Assembly (NCBI RefSeq): GCF_000022025.1
Contig: NC_011886.1
Coordinates: forward strand, 3,947,209 to 4,011,208
DNA length: 64,000 bases
Source: Pseudarthrobacter chlorophenolicus A6
GTDB lineage: Bacteria > Actinomycetota > Actinomycetes > Actinomycetales > Micrococcaceae
Direction: 5' to 3'
Shown here: positions 35,961 to 44,080 of the stretch, piece by piece
Layout: each line of letters starts with the position of its first letter
Position numbering within the stretch: position 1 is the first letter of the stretch
The notes under the pieces: model-generated
Told to the model about the DNA's origin: nothing
The model's input: the letters and a program-made list of their open reading frames with translations, nothing else
The model's database searches: none
Translations under genes and position numbers: made by a program

Positions 35961-36524
35961 TTAGTGGTGTGCTGCGGCTGGCGTGGTGATGCGGGCCACC
36001 GCCTCGGCCGTGGCGGTCCGGTGGTGTTCTTCGGTGTCCAGGGCGGCATGAAGGGACAAGCCCTCAATCAGGGCGTCCAGCATCCGGCATGTGGAAGGGT
36101 CGAAGTGCCGGACCAGCGCGTCCCGGCTCTGCTTCATCCAGGCGTGCGTGATTCCGCGGTAGAGCGGTTCGCGCGCCGCGAGGGTGTACAGCTCCTGGGT
36201 GAGGACCAGTTCGCGGGCTGAGCCGGTGAGGTCCTCGTGGATCAGGTCAACCACGGCGGCACGGGCCTCATCGAAGGTGGTTGCCTGCGCCATCCGAGCT
36301 TCGAAGCGGACGGCGATGGTGGCGGCGAAGCGGGTGAAGGCTTCGCGCAGCACCTCATCCATGCCGGAGAAGTGGTAGGTCATGGAGCCCAGCGGCACAT
36401 CCGCCCGGGCGGCGATCTTTCGGTGGGACGCCCCGGCCACCCCTGATTCGGCTATCACGTCCAGCGCTGCGGAGATGATGCGGTCACGCCGTTCCGGGTC
36501 GAAGCGGCGCTGGGTCACTGCCAC
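35961..36524 (-). CDS. TetR-family regulator of the acetyltransferase-MFS operon
   Basis: This 187-residue protein has an N-terminal TetR helix-turn-helix (RRDRIISAALDVIAESGVAG, SHRKIAARADVPLGSMTYHF) and a helical C-terminal domain with a His-ended tail. It lies 10 bases after the acetyltransferase gene and 42 before the MFS gene, so all three share one message. A near-perfect palindrome at the operon start is its most likely target. Self-repression relieved by the transported compound would fit. Confidence 0.85.
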   Translation of the reverse strand: MAVTQRRFDPERRDRIISAALDVIAESGVAGASHRKIAARADVPLGSMTYHFSGMDEVLREAFTRFAATIAVRFEARMAQATTFDEARAAVVDLIHEDLTGSARELVLTQELYTLAAREPLYRGITHAWMKQSRDALVRHFDPSTCRMLDALIEGLSLHAALDTEEHHRTATAEAVARITTPAAAHH

Positions 36525-36534
36525 CGGGAAACCT

Positions 36535-37116
36535 TCACGGCAGGTCTTTGACTACCCGGGCGGGGTTTCCCACCGCCACGACGTTGGCGGGGATGTCTTT
36601 GGTGACCACGGCGCCCGCGCCGATCACGGAGTTCTCCCCGATGGTGACGCCCGGGAGGACGATGGCACCGCCGCCCAGCCAGACGTTGTCTTCGATGGTG
36701 ATGGGCTTGGCCGCTTCGAGCTTGTCCCGGCGCGGCTGGGCCTCGAGCGGGTGGGTGGGGGTCAGCAGCTGCACGTTGGGGCCGATCTGGCAGTCGCGTC
36801 CAATGGTGATCGCGGCGACGTCAAGGGCCGTCAGGTTGGAGTTGATGAAGGTGCCTTCGCCCACGGTGATGAAGCTGCCGTAGTCCACGGTGATCGGCGG
36901 CCGGACATCCACGTTGGCTCCCACCGATCCCAGCAGTTCCGCCAGGACGGGACGGGCCGATTCCGGGTCCTCGATGTAGGCCGCCGTGTACCGGGCCTGC
37001 AGCTTCAGGGCGCGGTGGAACGACTTGGCGTTGTCCGGGTCATCGGCGATGTAGAGGTCCCCGGCCAGCATCCGCTCGCGGTTGGTGCGCGGATCGCCCG
37101 CGAAGTAATCGATCAT
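36535..37116 (-). CDS. Sugar O-acetyltransferase (maltose/galactoside acetyltransferase family)
   Basis: This 193-residue trimeric left-handed beta-helix enzyme transfers acetyl from acetyl-CoA to a sugar hydroxyl. The N-terminal maltose-acetyltransferase helix starts MIDYFAGDPRTNRERMLAGD. Hexapeptide turns follow (ITVGEGTFINSNLTALD, TIGRDCQIGPNVQLLTPTHP). The active His lies in TPTHPLE, and the end VIGAGAVVTKDIPANVVAVG is typical. ATG 37116 fits the family start. No ribosome binding site precedes it and the palindrome abuts it, so the mRNA may be leaderless. A TTG at 37134 is less likely. Confidence 0.88.
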   Translation of the reverse strand: MIDYFAGDPRTNRERMLAGDLYIADDPDNAKSFHRALKLQARYTAAYIEDPESARPVLAELLGSVGANVDVRPPITVDYGSFITVGEGTFINSNLTALDVAAITIGRDCQIGPNVQLLTPTHPLEAQPRRDKLEAAKPITIEDNVWLGGGAIVLPGVTIGENSVIGAGAVVTKDIPANVVAVGNPARVVKDLP

Positions 37117-37133
37117 GCGTACGATCGTACACA
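37116..37133. promoter_or_regulatory. Palindromic operator at the acetyltransferase start
   Basis: GTACGATCGTAC (37119-37130) is a perfect 12-base palindrome. It extends to an 18-base site with one mismatched pair (TG.GTACGATCGTAC.CA). It ends two bases before the ATG codon on the minus strand. Binding there would block the start of transcription. The TetR protein of the same operon is the natural candidate. Confidence 0.6.
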
Positions 37134-37170
37134 ACGATGGTTTTCATTGGCAATATCCAGCGCCGGCAAC

Positions 37171-37209
37171 AAAAAACCCCGCCGCAGCACCGAGGGCGCT
37201 GGGCGGGGT
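37171..37209 (-). terminator. Intrinsic terminator of the aldehyde dehydrogenase operon
   Basis: ACCCCGCC (37176-37183) pairs with GGCGGGGT (37202-37209), with an AGC/GCT extension inside. On the minus strand the stem is followed by TTTTTTG. It lies 24 bases beyond the aldehyde dehydrogenase stop. Confidence 0.8.
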
Positions 37210-37232
37210 CTCTCGGGCTGCGGCGGATTGCC

Positions 37233-38723
37233 TTAGCCGCGGTTGTACATGACGTGCTTGGTGCGGGAGAAATCATCCAGCGCGTAGCTGGACAGGTCGC
37301 GGCCGTAGCCGGAGCCCTTGAAGCCGCCCCACGGCATTTCGGTGGCGATGACCAGGTGCGAGTTGACCCAGACGGTGCCGAAGTCCAGCTTCCGCGGAAC
37401 CGTCAGCGAACGCGCGGAGTCCTTGGTCCAGACCGAGGCGGCCAGGCCGTAGATGGTTTCGTTGGCCCGGGCCACGGCTTCCTCGTCGGTGCTGAAGGTC
37501 TCCACCGACACCACCGGCCCGAAGATTTCGTTGCTGGTGATCGGTGCGCCGGCCGGGACGTTGGTGACCACCGTCGGTTCGATGAAGTAGCCCTGGCCTT
37601 CGATGGCATTGCCGCCGACGGCGATGGTCAGGCCGTCCTTGCGGACGTCCTCAAGTGCAGCAAGAACGCGTTCGTAGTGGGCCTTGGAGATCATGGAACC
37701 GATCTCGGCGTCGTCGGCGCCGGGGGTGCCCACGGTGATCTCGCTGATTTCGCGGACCAGCAATTCGGTGAACTTTTCGGCCACGGATTCGTGGACCAGC
37801 ACGCGGCAGGCAGCGCCGCATTCCTGGCCGCCGTTCCAGAACCCGGCACTGCGGACGCCCTTGGCAGCGGCCTCGAGGTCGGCGTCGTCAAACACGACGA
37901 CAGGCGCCTTGCCGCCAAGTTCCAGGTGGACGCGCTTGACCGAGGCGGCTGCGCTGGCGGCCACCTTCTGGCCGCTTCCCACGCTGCCGGTGATGGCCAC
38001 CAGGTCCACACCGGGGTGCTCGGAGAGGCGGTTGCCCACCACGCGGCCGGGGCCGGTGACGATGTTCACGACGCCGGCCGGAACCTCGTCCGCGATCAGT
38101 TCGGCCAGCTTGAGGGTGGTCAGCGGTGTCTGCTCGGACGGCTTGAGCACCAGCGTGTTGCCGGCGCCCAGGACCGGGGCGATCTTCCAGGCCGCCATCA
38201 GCAGGGGGTAGTTCCAGGGCGTAATGACGCCGACGACGCCCACCGGCTCGCGGTGGATCACCGAGGTGTGGTTCTCGGCGTAGTCGTCCGCGCCGAGCGT
38301 GCTGAAGGCGCGGGCGGCCCCGGCGGAGAACCGGAAGGTGTCGATGGCGCTGGAGATGTCGTCCTCGGCCACGGCCGCGGGCTTGCCGGTGTCGGCGGAC
38401 TCCAGCGTTTCGAACGTTTCCCGGTTCTTCTCGATGATGTCCGCGATCTTCAGCAGCACCGCCGAACGGTCCCGCGGCGTGGTGGCGGCCCAGGATGCCT
38501 TGGCGGCAACGGCCGCTGCGACAGCGGCGTCCACGTCTTCCGCCGTGCCGGCCGGCACCTGGGTGAGGACTTCCTCGGTGGCCGGGTTGACGACGTCGGC
38601 CGTCTCACTCGAGGTGGAGGGGACGAACTTTCCGCGGATGAACTGGCCGAAGGGAGGCAGGGAAGGTGCCGGTGCGCTCTGGGCCCGGTGCACGGTGAAG
38701 GATGTCTTTTCTGCGGTGGTCAT
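37233..38723 (-). CDS. Aldehyde dehydrogenase, gamma-aminobutyraldehyde dehydrogenase-like
   Basis: This 496-residue NAD(P)-dependent aldehyde dehydrogenase has GVITPWNYPLLMAAWKIAPVLGAG at the cofactor site. The general base Glu lies in HLELGGKAP and the nucleophile Cys in WNGGQECGAACR. The C-terminal EMPWGGFKGSGYGRDLS is also present. The closest pattern is the PatD/aminobutyraldehyde group, which oxidises aminoaldehydes from polyamines. Its ATG overlaps the stop of the symporter gene in ATGA. It is the last gene of a four-gene operon beginning with an FAD amine oxidoreductase, consistent with oxidation of an aldehyde made by that enzyme. Confidence 0.88.
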   Translation of the reverse strand: MTTAEKTSFTVHRAQSAPAPSLPPFGQFIRGKFVPSTSSETADVVNPATEEVLTQVPAGTAEDVDAAVAAAVAAKASWAATTPRDRSAVLLKIADIIEKNRETFETLESADTGKPAAVAEDDISSAIDTFRFSAGAARAFSTLGADDYAENHTSVIHREPVGVVGVITPWNYPLLMAAWKIAPVLGAGNTLVLKPSEQTPLTTLKLAELIADEVPAGVVNIVTGPGRVVGNRLSEHPGVDLVAITGSVGSGQKVAASAAASVKRVHLELGGKAPVVVFDDADLEAAAKGVRSAGFWNGGQECGAACRVLVHESVAEKFTELLVREISEITVGTPGADDAEIGSMISKAHYERVLAALEDVRKDGLTIAVGGNAIEGQGYFIEPTVVTNVPAGAPITSNEIFGPVVSVETFSTDEEAVARANETIYGLAASVWTKDSARSLTVPRKLDFGTVWVNSHLVIATEMPWGGFKGSGYGRDLSSYALDDFSRTKHVMYNRG

Positions 38724-40249
38724 GGCGTGCCTGAAGTCCTTTCGGTGGAACGGCTGGTGTGGTGCAGATGATGGTGGTGGTGCTCGACGGGAACCTTCTC
38801 CTCCCAGAAGTCGGCGCCCTCAATACCCAGCGCCTTGGGGTCGAAGGTGGGGTCCTGGCCGAGTTTCCGCTGGCGTTCGTAGTCCTTGTGGATCCGGCGG
38901 ACCAGCGGGAACAGGAAGACGAGGCAGATCAGGTTGACCCAGGCGATCAGGCCGAGCCCGATGTCACCGGCGGCCCACATGATCTGCGCGTTCACGATGG
39001 ACCCGAAGAACACAATGGCCATGGTGCCGATCTTGAGGACGTTCTTCCACAGCTGCCCCGGCCTGCCGTCCAGCAGGTAGAGGAGGTTGGAGTTGGCGAC
39101 GTAGAAGTAGGCGAGCAGGCAGGTGAAGCCGAAGAGCAGGACGGCGACGGCAACGAAGCCCGCGCCCCAGCCCGGGACCAGCGTGTCGATCGATTCCTGC
39201 ACCCAGTTGGCACCGACCGGCACGCCGGGCAGGTTGTTGACCAGGTAGCCGCCGGATCCGTCGGCCACGTTGTACTTGCCGGAAACCACCATCATGAGCC
39301 CGGTGGCCATGCAGATGAGCAGCACGTCGATGTAGATGCTGAAGGTCTGGACCAGGCCCTGCTTTGCGGGGTGGGACGTGCGGGCCGCTGCGGCGGCAAA
39401 GGTTGCCTCGCCGAGCCCGTTCGAGGAGGCGAAGACCGCCCGGCGGACGCCCCAGGCCACGGCAGCGCCGGCGATGCCGCCCAGGAGTGGATGGATGCCG
39501 ATGGCGGACTGGAAGATGAGTGCCACGGCGGCGGGAACGCTGCCGAAGTTGATGGCGATGACCGCCAGGGCAAGGACCAGATAGCCGATGGCCAGGACCG
39601 GCACGAGTGCCTGGGTGACCTTCACGAGGCGGCCGGTGCCACCGAAGATGACAAGCGCGATCAGCACGGTCACGAGGATCGCGGGGATCCAGCTGTCCAG
39701 GCCAAATGCGAGCTTGGCGGTTGCGGCGATGGTGTTGACCTGCAGGCCGGGGAAGACAAAGCCGTAGCCAATGACGCCGAGCACGGCCACGAGGGCCCCC
39801 ACCTTGGGAAGCTTCAGGCCGTACTTGATGTAGTACGGCATGCCGCCGATGTCCTCGTTGGCGTTCCGCCGGTCCTCATCCTGGACCTGGCGCTTGAAGG
39901 TTTGGGACAGCGCGGCTTCGGCGTAGCCCACCGTGCAGCCCACCAGGCCGGTGATGGCCATCCAGACCAGGGCGCCGGGCCCGCCGGCACCCACCGCCGT
40001 CGCCACGCCGGCGATGCTGCCCACGCCCACGCGGCTGGCCAGCGCAAGCACGAGGGCCTGGAACGAGGACAGGCCGCCTTCTCCGCCTTCGCTGTCCTTG
40101 AGTTGCCGGAGCATGTCCGGGATGCGGCGGAACTGGATGCCCTTGGTGGCAATGGAGTAGGCAACGCCCAGGCCCAGAACCACGTAGGCCATGGGTGCCC
40201 AGATGGCGTCGGAGACGGTGGACAGGAAAGCGCCGAAATCGGAATCCAT
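38720..40249 (-). CDS. Alanine/glycine:cation symporter (AGCS) family protein
   Basis: This 509-residue sodium symporter has 10-11 membrane helices. It carries family motifs SSFQALVLALASRVGVGSIA, GALVWMAITGLVGCTVGYAE, and later GLGEATFAAAAARTSHPAKQG. The C-terminus carries an unusual natural histidine run, VEHHHHHLHHTSRS, absent from most family members. It lies 3 bases after the DapA-family gene and overlaps the aldehyde dehydrogenase start by 4 bases. It presumably imports the amino acid or amine that the operon degrades. Confidence 0.9.
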   Translation of the reverse strand: MDSDFGAFLSTVSDAIWAPMAYVVLGLGVAYSIATKGIQFRRIPDMLRQLKDSEGGEGGLSSFQALVLALASRVGVGSIAGVATAVGAGGPGALVWMAITGLVGCTVGYAEAALSQTFKRQVQDEDRRNANEDIGGMPYYIKYGLKLPKVGALVAVLGVIGYGFVFPGLQVNTIAATAKLAFGLDSWIPAILVTVLIALVIFGGTGRLVKVTQALVPVLAIGYLVLALAVIAINFGSVPAAVALIFQSAIGIHPLLGGIAGAAVAWGVRRAVFASSNGLGEATFAAAAARTSHPAKQGLVQTFSIYIDVLLICMATGLMMVVSGKYNVADGSGGYLVNNLPGVPVGANWVQESIDTLVPGWGAGFVAVAVLLFGFTCLLAYFYVANSNLLYLLDGRPGQLWKNVLKIGTMAIVFFGSIVNAQIMWAAGDIGLGLIAWVNLICLVFLFPLVRRIHKDYERQRKLGQDPTFDPKALGIEGADFWEEKVPVEHHHHHLHHTSRSTERTSGTP

Positions 40250-40252
40250 GGC

Positions 40253-41146
40253 CTAGCCGACGGTCTGGTACAGGGCGGACAATGCCTGCTTGACCCGGGC
40301 CAGGTCTTCGCTGGCAAGGTCCGCCGTGGGACGGCGGGGCGATCCTGCCGGCAGGCCCTGGAGGGTCAGGCCGGCCTTCACGGCAGGGATGAACGGAACG
40401 GACAGGAGGGCATCGATCACGGGGTAGACCTTCTTCCACTGCTCCAGCGCGCCCTGCAGGTCGCCGCCGGCGATGCGGCGGCTGACATCGACGATCTCCG
40501 CCGGGACAACGTTGGCGGTGCCGGCCATGACGCCCGCGGCACCTTCCACGAGGGCGCTGTAGAGGTAGACGTCCCAGCCGATGAAGGTGCCGATCACGTC
40601 GCTGTGGTGGTGGATCAGCTGCAGCGCCTGTTCCCAGTTGGCGCTGGAGTCCTTGATGTAGCGGATGTTTTCCACGTCTTCGGCCAGGGCGCGGACGGTG
40701 GCCGGGTCCAGGTTGACGCCGGTGACGGCCGGGATGTTGTAGAGCATCACCGGGATCTTGACCGAGTTGGCAACGTCCTTGATGTAGGTGACGGTCTCTT
40801 CGAGGGTCAGCGGCTCGTAGTACGGCGTGACCAGCATGAGCACGTCGGCGCCCAGCGTCTCGGCGGCCTGCGACAAGCGGATGGCCTCGGCCGTGGAGGT
40901 GGCGCCCGTGTTGGCGATCACCGGGACCCGGCCGTTGGCCTGATTGATGACGGTTTCGATGAGCAGCAGCCGCTCCTCGGAGGACAGCGCCCCCACCTCG
41001 CCGGTGGAACCGGCTGCCACAACGCCGTCAACGCCGGCGTCAATGGAGCGGTCGACGATCTGGCGCAGGGTCTCGACGTCGAGGGATTCGTCCTGCTTGA
41101 AGGGGGTGGTCAGTGCGGTGAGGACACCGCGGAGTTCGTTGGACAT
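40253..41146 (-). CDS. DapA-family (dihydrodipicolinate synthase/N-acetylneuraminate lyase) aldolase
   Basis: This 297-residue class I aldolase has the (beta/alpha)8 family layout. GVVAAGSTGEVGALSSEER is the substrate loop, Tyr lies in MLYNIPAVTG, and the Schiff-base Lys lies in IRYIKDSSANW. True DapA carries GTTGE with Thr-Thr; this protein has GSTGE, and its operon is catabolic, so it is more likely a retro-aldol or dehydratase enzyme than lysine biosynthesis. It is preceded by the FAD oxidoreductase gene (70-base gap) and followed after 3 bases by the symporter. Confidence 0.82.
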   Translation of the reverse strand: MSNELRGVLTALTTPFKQDESLDVETLRQIVDRSIDAGVDGVVAAGSTGEVGALSSEERLLLIETVINQANGRVPVIANTGATSTAEAIRLSQAAETLGADVLMLVTPYYEPLTLEETVTYIKDVANSVKIPVMLYNIPAVTGVNLDPATVRALAEDVENIRYIKDSSANWEQALQLIHHHSDVIGTFIGWDVYLYSALVEGAAGVMAGTANVVPAEIVDVSRRIAGGDLQGALEQWKKVYPVIDALLSVPFIPAVKAGLTLQGLPAGSPRRPTADLASEDLARVKQALSALYQTVG

Positions 41147-41216
41147 GAAGTGTTTCCTTACTGAGGTTTGTGGGTTTTGGTGATTGGTTCAGGGTGGAAG
41201 TTTCGGGGGATGCGGG

Positions 41217-42602
41217 TCAGGCGACGATGGACAGGCCGGAGAGCGGCGGTGCCTGCCGGTGCGTTGCCAGGACGCTGGCAGCCTCCTGGGCTGCGGAGAA
41301 GCCGGTGGTGATGGAGCTTTCGGTGTACAGGGTGCCCAGGTAGTCGCCGGCCAGGAAGACGCGGTCGGTTCCGCGCATCAGGGTGGACTGGATCTTTGCC
41401 CGGCCCGGGAAGCAATACGGTGAGGCGTTCTTCCACCGGTCCACCTTGGCCTCCACCACACTGCCCGCGAAGCCGTGGCCAAGGACCTGGTCCAAATCGG
41501 TCAGGTGGGTGTTGATGACCTCCTCCTCGGGCTTCTCCAGCAGGGCCTTGCCGAGGCTGGCGGGTGAGAAGGTCATGAAGCTGCCGCCGGGCTTGCGGAC
41601 GGATTCGGTGCCGCGCACGATGCTCGCCTGGTTTAGGGCAATCGCGAAGGAGCGCTTGGGGGCGGCGATGGCGTAGATGTCATCCCACGGCTTTGCGGTG
41701 GTTTCGTTCGTGAGGAAGGCGGTGCTGACGTGCGGACCGTACTTGATCTGGTCCAGCGCCCCGCGAAGCTCCTCGGGCAGGTCCACGCCGATCTTGTGCG
41801 AGACGTCGGCAGTGGTGGCCAGGACCACGGTGCGGGCCTCCACTTCGCGGTCGACGCCGTCCTGGCGGTACCGGACCAGCACGGAATCCTTTTTGTGGAC
41901 TACTTCCTGCACCACCGCGCCGAGCTCAATGCGGTCGCCCAGTGCCGCGGCAATGGATTCGGTCAGGGTGGACGGTCCGCCCACGATGCCCTGGCTGAGC
42001 CCCTGGCCGAAACCGAGGACCAGGCTGAAGTAGCCGATGCCGGCGCCGGCGGAGATCTGGTCCATGTCACCGGCGGACCGGGTCACTGTGGTCTTGAACA
42101 GGGCGGCGGCGTCCTCGGACAGGTTGCCCACGAAGTCCTGGAAGGAGGTGCTGTTCTCGAAGTCGTAGATCCGCTGCTGGCGCATGGCACCTGATTCGCC
42201 GATGCGCTTGCGCACCACGCCGGTGTACTTGGCCACTCCGCTGACCACCTTCAGGCCGGCACGCATGGTGTCGACGCGGGCGGCCAGGGACATGGGGATG
42301 CGGAAGGGGTAGGTGGCGATGTGTCCCTTCTTGATGAACTTGCCGTTCATGGACAGCCCCTGCAGGGAACCGGGGATCTGGACGGCCATCACGCCGACTT
42401 CGTTGAGCAGGGCATCCGTGGAGGAACCGGCGCCGGCGAAGACGTGCCCGCCCCAGTTCAGCCAGTAGTCACCGCGCCGTTCGGAACGGATGCGTCCGCC
42501 CACCCGGGTGCCCGATTCCAGGACCACTGTGTCCCAGTGCCTCAGCCGCCAGGCCGCCGAGAGGCCGGCGAGTCCGCCGCCAACGATTACTGCGTCTTTC
42601 AT
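41217..42602 (-). CDS. FAD-dependent amine oxidoreductase (flavin monoamine oxidase-like)
   Basis: This 461-residue protein has the dinucleotide motif VIVGGGLAGLSAAWRL at the N-terminus and VVLESGTRVGGRIRSERRGDY, which together mark the flavin amine oxidase/protoporphyrinogen oxidase fold. The C-terminal FAD region reads DRVFLAGDYLGTLYTESSITTGFSAA. ATG 42602 is chosen to begin just before the FAD strand; AAGGA lies about 9 bases upstream. As first gene of the operon it probably oxidises an amine to an aminoaldehyde, which the aldehyde dehydrogenase then handles. The exact amine is unknown. Confidence 0.82.
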   Translation of the reverse strand: MKDAVIVGGGLAGLSAAWRLRHWDTVVLESGTRVGGRIRSERRGDYWLNWGGHVFAGAGSSTDALLNEVGVMAVQIPGSLQGLSMNGKFIKKGHIATYPFRIPMSLAARVDTMRAGLKVVSGVAKYTGVVRKRIGESGAMRQQRIYDFENSTSFQDFVGNLSEDAAALFKTTVTRSAGDMDQISAGAGIGYFSLVLGFGQGLSQGIVGGPSTLTESIAAALGDRIELGAVVQEVVHKKDSVLVRYRQDGVDREVEARTVVLATTADVSHKIGVDLPEELRGALDQIKYGPHVSTAFLTNETTAKPWDDIYAIAAPKRSFAIALNQASIVRGTESVRKPGGSFMTFSPASLGKALLEKPEEEVINTHLTDLDQVLGHGFAGSVVEAKVDRWKNASPYCFPGRAKIQSTLMRGTDRVFLAGDYLGTLYTESSITTGFSAAQEAASVLATHRQAPPLSGLSIVA

Positions 42603-42786
42603 CTGACCATTTCCTTGCTGTTGTTCGTTGTGCCCGGTAGCCGCCGTCGGTGGCTGCGTCCCGAAGTTACGTGGGCCGGCACGGCCCAGGTTCCGGAACC
42701 TTCGCGCCGGAGGTGCCCCGCCGCCGTCGGGCTTCACCGCCGGGCGAAGCCGGAACCTGATCTTTGTGACTCAAACCACCATAGGA

Positions 42787-42803
42787 TGTGATCACAGATC
42801 ACA
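42787..42803. promoter_or_regulatory. GntR-type operator between the FAD oxidoreductase and GntR genes
   Basis: TGTGATC-ACA-GATCACA is a perfect 7-base inverted repeat with a 3-base spacer. It lies in the 287-base divergent gap, 184 bases before the FAD oxidoreductase ATG and 87 before the GntR start. Size and spacing fit FadR-subfamily operators. Nothing else is evident in this gap apart from a -10 box at 42878. Confidence 0.65.
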
Positions 42804-42889
42804 CAATAGTTTCAGCAAAGATTTCTTTGGCCTTCGGAGGCTCGCTGTTGAGCCGTCCGGGCCGGCCTCCCCGGCCGTATATTGGACGG

Positions 42890-43570
42890 GTGGTCATTTC
42901 CAAGCGCATCGAGCCCACCCTGCTGACGGATCAGGTCTTTGCGATGATCCACGCCTCGATCCTCAGCGGCGACCTTCCGGCTGGCTCCCGGCTCAAGGTG
43001 CGGGACCTCGCCGAGCAGGTGGGCACCAGCGTGATGCCGGTACGTGAGGCCATCCGCCGGCTGGAGGAGATGGGCCTGGCGGAGCGGGAGCCCCACAAGG
43101 GTGCCGTGGTCAAGAGCCTGACCTACGAGGAACTCATCCACGTCTACGGCGTCCGCAGGCTCCTGGAAACGGAGGCGGCCCGGCTGGGCAGTGAAAACAT
43201 CACACCCGAGGACTGCCAAAGGATGCAGGCCGAGTACGAACTGATGCGCAAGGCCATCGATGAGCAGCAGGTGATCGCCCTGCTGGACCACGATGAGGCG
43301 ATGCTGGCCATCCTCTACCAGGCCAGCGGCAACCCTGTATTGCTCCAGATGATCCGGACGCTGTGGCAGCAGTGCCGGGCCTACAAGATTGTCGGCGCGC
43401 AAGGCTCCCTGGACTCCGGCACTGACGATTCGCTGTGGCGGTACCAGCAGGACCTGGTGACGGCGGCACGCAATGGTGATGCGGCGGCCGCGTCAGCGGT
43501 GAACGAAGCCTCCCTGGTGGATGCCACCGAGCGCATCAGGGCCCGGCTCGCCGAGCAGGCCACAACGTAA
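42890..43570 (+). CDS. GntR-family (FadR/FCD subfamily) transcriptional regulator
   Basis: This 226-residue protein has a winged helix (about 8-75; LLTDQVFAMIHASILSGDLP, VRDLAEQVGTSVMPVREAIRRLE) and a helical FCD effector domain with metal-binding-type His/Asp positions (ALLDHDEAMLAILYQASGN). GTG 42890 is preferred. A -10 box TATATT (42878-42883) stands 7 bases before it and there is no ribosome binding site, so the mRNA may be leaderless. The frame is open to 42788, but that would put the operator inside the gene. It probably controls the divergent amine operon. Confidence 0.82.
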   Translation: MVISKRIEPTLLTDQVFAMIHASILSGDLPAGSRLKVRDLAEQVGTSVMPVREAIRRLEEMGLAEREPHKGAVVKSLTYEELIHVYGVRRLLETEAARLGSENITPEDCQRMQAEYELMRKAIDEQQVIALLDHDEAMLAILYQASGNPVLLQMIRTLWQQCRAYKIVGAQGSLDSGTDDSLWRYQQDLVTAARNGDAAAASAVNEASLVDATERIRARLAEQATT

Positions 43571-43765
43571 TGCTCGACATCCCCCTGGTGGTCCGGGCAC
43601 CATGATGGGCCCTTCCACCCGACGCCGCTGAATCTCCCCAGGTTTGGCCAGCGGCACCAAGCGGACGACGCCGCGTGGCCTGGACACGCCGTCGAGCCTT
43701 CCCAAAGATGGGGAGACTCAGCGCCGGCCGCGACTTTCGGGCGGGTTCGGCTCAGGGGGCACAGC

Positions 43766-43807
43766 AAAAAGCGCGGCCGGCCACCCGTCGGGGCAACCAG
43801 CCGCGCT
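43766..43807 (-). terminator. Intrinsic terminator of the sarcosine oxidase operon
   Basis: AGCGCGGC (43770-43777) pairs with GCCGCGCT (43800-43807). On the minus strand the stem runs into TTTTT. It lies 21 bases past the stop of the last small gene. The remaining sequence from the GntR stop (43571) to here shows no gene. Confidence 0.75.
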
Positions 43808-43827
43808 TCAGCTGTAGAGATGTCCGG

Positions 43828-44079
43828 TCAGACGCTGACCGGGGCCGCCGCCTGCAGGAGGTGGTGGGCGTCGAGGAGTTCCGGCTCGATCCAGACCTCG
43901 TGGCCTTCGTGGACGCTGTACAGGGTGCGGCCCTGCGAAGCGTCCGCCATCAGCCACACCATGGACGAATCGGGCATGGCATCATCCACCACACCGTTGC
44001 GGACGGTGCGGCCGTATTGCCGGATCTCGACCGGGACGCCGATGAGGCGGTTCCAGTCCTGGTAGCGGCGCAGGCCCAT
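43828..44079 (-). CDS. Small conserved-looking protein at the end of the sarcosine operon
   Basis: This 83-residue soluble protein starts MGLRRYQDWNRLIGVPVEIR, and later SMVWLMADASQGRTLYSVHEGHEVWIEP. I do not recognise a family. Its ATG follows the purU stop by a single base (TAGCATG) and a strong terminator follows its own stop, which argues that it is a real gene of the operon. The beta-rich pattern with many aromatic residues suggests a small folded domain. Its role in one-carbon metabolism is only suggested by position. Confidence 0.65.
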   Translation of the reverse strand: MGLRRYQDWNRLIGVPVEIRQYGRTVRNGVVDDAMPDSSMVWLMADASQGRTLYSVHEGHEVWIEPELLDAHHLLQAAAPVSV

Positions 44080-44080
44080 G

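Noticed and set aside
38730..38790. Poly-His tail as a cloning artefact
   Set aside because: The codons are mixed CAC/CAT with an interrupting Leu, the tail runs on into normal sequence and the operon continues, so it is genomic.
38759..41164. An 801-codon plus-strand open frame opposite the symporter and aldolase genes
   Set aside because: It spans two well-supported genes on the other strand, has no domain pattern and is Asp/Gly/His-rich, as expected for an antisense shadow.
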